Made by a program: the position numbers and the translations under genes. The notes below the pieces were generated by a model that saw only the letters and a list, made by a program, of their open reading frames with translations, made no database searches and was not told the origin of the DNA. This document shows positions 62,477 to 64,000 of a stretch of DNA of 64,000 bases, in pieces. The stretch is from STC-113 sp964553745 (GTDB lineage: Bacteria > Patescibacteriota > Gracilibacteria > BD1-5 > UBA2023). The stretch lies in NCBI GenBank assembly GCA_964553745.1, contig CAZKLD010000002.1:62001-126000 (forward strand), given 5' to 3'. Position 1 is the first letter of the stretch; each line of letters starts with the position of its first letter.

Positions 62477-64000
62477 ATGGCAATATTCAAAGTAAAAAAA
62501 CGTAATTGAGCGATAGTGACTTTCGATAGGGTAAAGATAGAAACGGCACTGAAAAAAGCCATAGAAGCATCGGGATGAAAGGATTTCTCCGAGGTTGCAC
62601 CGCTAACTGATGAAATTTTGGAAGGGATCGAAAAGGTCACCGGCAAGAATATCCCTGATATCGAGCTGATCCAAGATAAGGTCGAGGAAATCCTCATAAA
62701 GTCATGACACAACACTGTTGCGAAAAACTATATCCTTTATCGTCAAAAAAGGTCCGAAGCTCGCCATGACAGAGATGTTGTCGTAGAAGTCGGAAAAACA
62801 ATGGACGAATATCTTGACCAGACAGACTGGAGGGTGAACGCAAATGCCAACTCCGGCTATTCCCTAGGCTGACTCATCCTTAATGTTTCAGGTAAGGTTA
62901 CAGCCAACTACTGGCTATCCCATGTGTATCCTGCTGAAGTCGGAAATGCGCACCGGAATTGAGATTACCACATCCACGATCTCGATATGTTCTGCTGATA
63001 TTGTGCAGGTTGGTCTCTTAGGCAGCTTCTGGAAGAATGATTCAACTGAGCACCGAACAGGATAGAATCTTCTCCTCCGAAGAATCTCCAGGCAGCCGTC
63101 AACCAGATGATAAATTTCCTATGAACTCTGCAAAACGAATGGGCTTGAGCTCAGGCATTCTCATCTTTCGACACATATATCGCGCCTTATGTCCACAAGT
63201 TTGAAGAAGAGCAGAGAAGTGATATAGAGAAATACTGAATGGTATTCGAATCCGAAGAGATCAAAGAGAAATACATCGCAGACAGGACTTATAAATACAC
63301 ATATCAGAATCTCCAGAATTTCATATTCTGATTGAATGTTCCATCAAGATGGTGAACTCAGACTCCTTTCACCAATATAACTCTCGATTGGGTTTGCCCT
63401 GAGGATCTTGCTGACAAAGCCCTTTACCTCGGATGATACGACAAGGGTCCATACAAGAAAAAATATTCAGAGCTTAAAAAGGAAATGGATCTCATCAATC
63501 GCGTGCTTATAGAGATATACACCAAATGAGACAATAAATGAAGGGTTTTCACCTTCCCGATACCGACTTACAATATAACTGAAGATTTCGATTGGGATTC
63601 GTCTAATACAGAGCTTCTTTTTGAGATGACAGCCAAGTACTGACTCCCTTACTTCCAGAATTTCATAGGTTCTCAGTTCAAAAGGGAAAAGAACGCAGCC
63701 GGAAATATGGAGACCGTGAGAAATAAGGATGCATATACGCCTTGAGCAGTCCGCTCAATGTGCTGCAGGCTTCAATTAGACCTCAAAGAGCTCCTTAAGA
63801 GATGAAACTGACTATTCGGATCTGCTGAGATGACCGGGTCTATCTGAGTTGTTACAATCAACCTAGCCCGCATCGGCTATAACTTCAAATGAGACAAAGA
63901 AGGTCTATTCGGTAGAATCGAACACCTTATGTCGATGGCGAAGACTTCGCTTGAGCTTAAAAGGGAAGAATTGACAAAATGGCTTGATAGAGGCTTTTAC
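62477..64000 (+). CDS. nrdD: Anaerobic ribonucleoside-triphosphate reductase, N-terminal part
   Basis: The first 508 codons; the gene runs off the right edge. An N-terminal ATP-cone (FKVKKRNGAIVTFDRVKIET...) is followed by the catalytic domain with ANYWLSHVYPAEVGNAHRNG, DYHIHDLDMFCGYCAGWSLRQ, NFIFGLNVPSRWGTQTPFTN and CRLQLDLKELLKRG. It reduces NTPs to dNTPs with a glycyl radical whose site lies beyond the window. An activase (NrdG) may follow. Controlled by tandem NrdR boxes. Confidence 0.95.

Noticed and set aside
1..64000. UGA as tryptophan (code 4) or as selenocysteine
   Set aside because: TGA falls on conserved glycines, and TGG is used normally at Trp positions; the number and spread of TGA codons excludes selenocysteine.

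Overview
The window comes from a bacterium that reads UGA as glycine (translation table 25). In almost every long gene TGA sits in frame at conserved glycine positions: the RecA Walker A loop, the DAHP synthase GPC motif, the peptidyl-tRNA hydrolase GLGNPG start and the AspRS motifs. Only TAA and TAG end genes. This code is known from the Patescibacteria/CPR groups Gracilibacteria (BD1-5) and Absconditabacteria (SR1); the sequence does not tell me which. Standard-code ORFs in this window are therefore mostly fragments. All coordinates below were re-derived with TGA = Gly.

Layout. 1-6.9 kb: rsmG (partial), an SPFH protein, an RluC/D-type pseudouridine synthase, a two-gene operon (membrane-anchored conjugation-type ATPase plus a Cys-containing exported protein), efp and a flavoprotein reductase. 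6.9-9.1 kb: a small unknown protein, recA, a four-helix-bundle protein and a zinc-ribbon protein. 9.3-12.4 kb: an AI-2E-type permease, then a type I DAHP synthase preceded by an apparent transcription attenuator (strong promoter, 26-residue leader peptide with eight consecutive aromatic residues, intrinsic terminator). 12.4-17.5 kb: MazG-like, tandem-HD and M29 aminopeptidase genes, and an operon with a RelA/SpoT-like protein. 17.5-26.3 kb: XseB-like, secD, a membrane protein, a GGDEF protein, PHP, Elp3-like radical SAM, small genes and pth. 26.4-32.8 kb: exported repeat proteins, a degenerating triplicated exported gene, ddl, Nudix and a TrmB-type regulator with a palindromic operator. 33-41 kb: a receiver-domain protein, a HAD-like protein, two large exported proteins with Fn3-like repeats, a methyltransferase and a pyrimidine nucleotidase. 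41-48 kb: a CDPS-like gene, a RAYT transposase carrying an inserted palindrome, a membrane coiled-coil protein, aspS, a MazG-like protein and a large membrane protein. 48-58 kb: more exported repeat proteins, a C39-like peptidase, a sigma-region-4/HARE-HTH protein, rpsU, a sortase, HAD and pentapeptide proteins and GIY-YIG. 58-64 kb: rlmH, an exported surface protein, an SLH-domain protein, a methyltransferase and the start of anaerobic ribonucleotide reductase nrdD behind tandem NrdR boxes.

How it fits together. The cell invests heavily in its surface (at least ten exported proteins, a sortase, SLH domains, SecD, a conjugation-type ATPase) and in nucleotide housekeeping (HD, MazG, Nudix, UMPH-1, NrdD). 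Five exported proteins appear to share a small helical module. Terminators are frequent and well formed, and two of them lie inside the opposing convergent gene. No rRNA, tRNA or CRISPR array was found.
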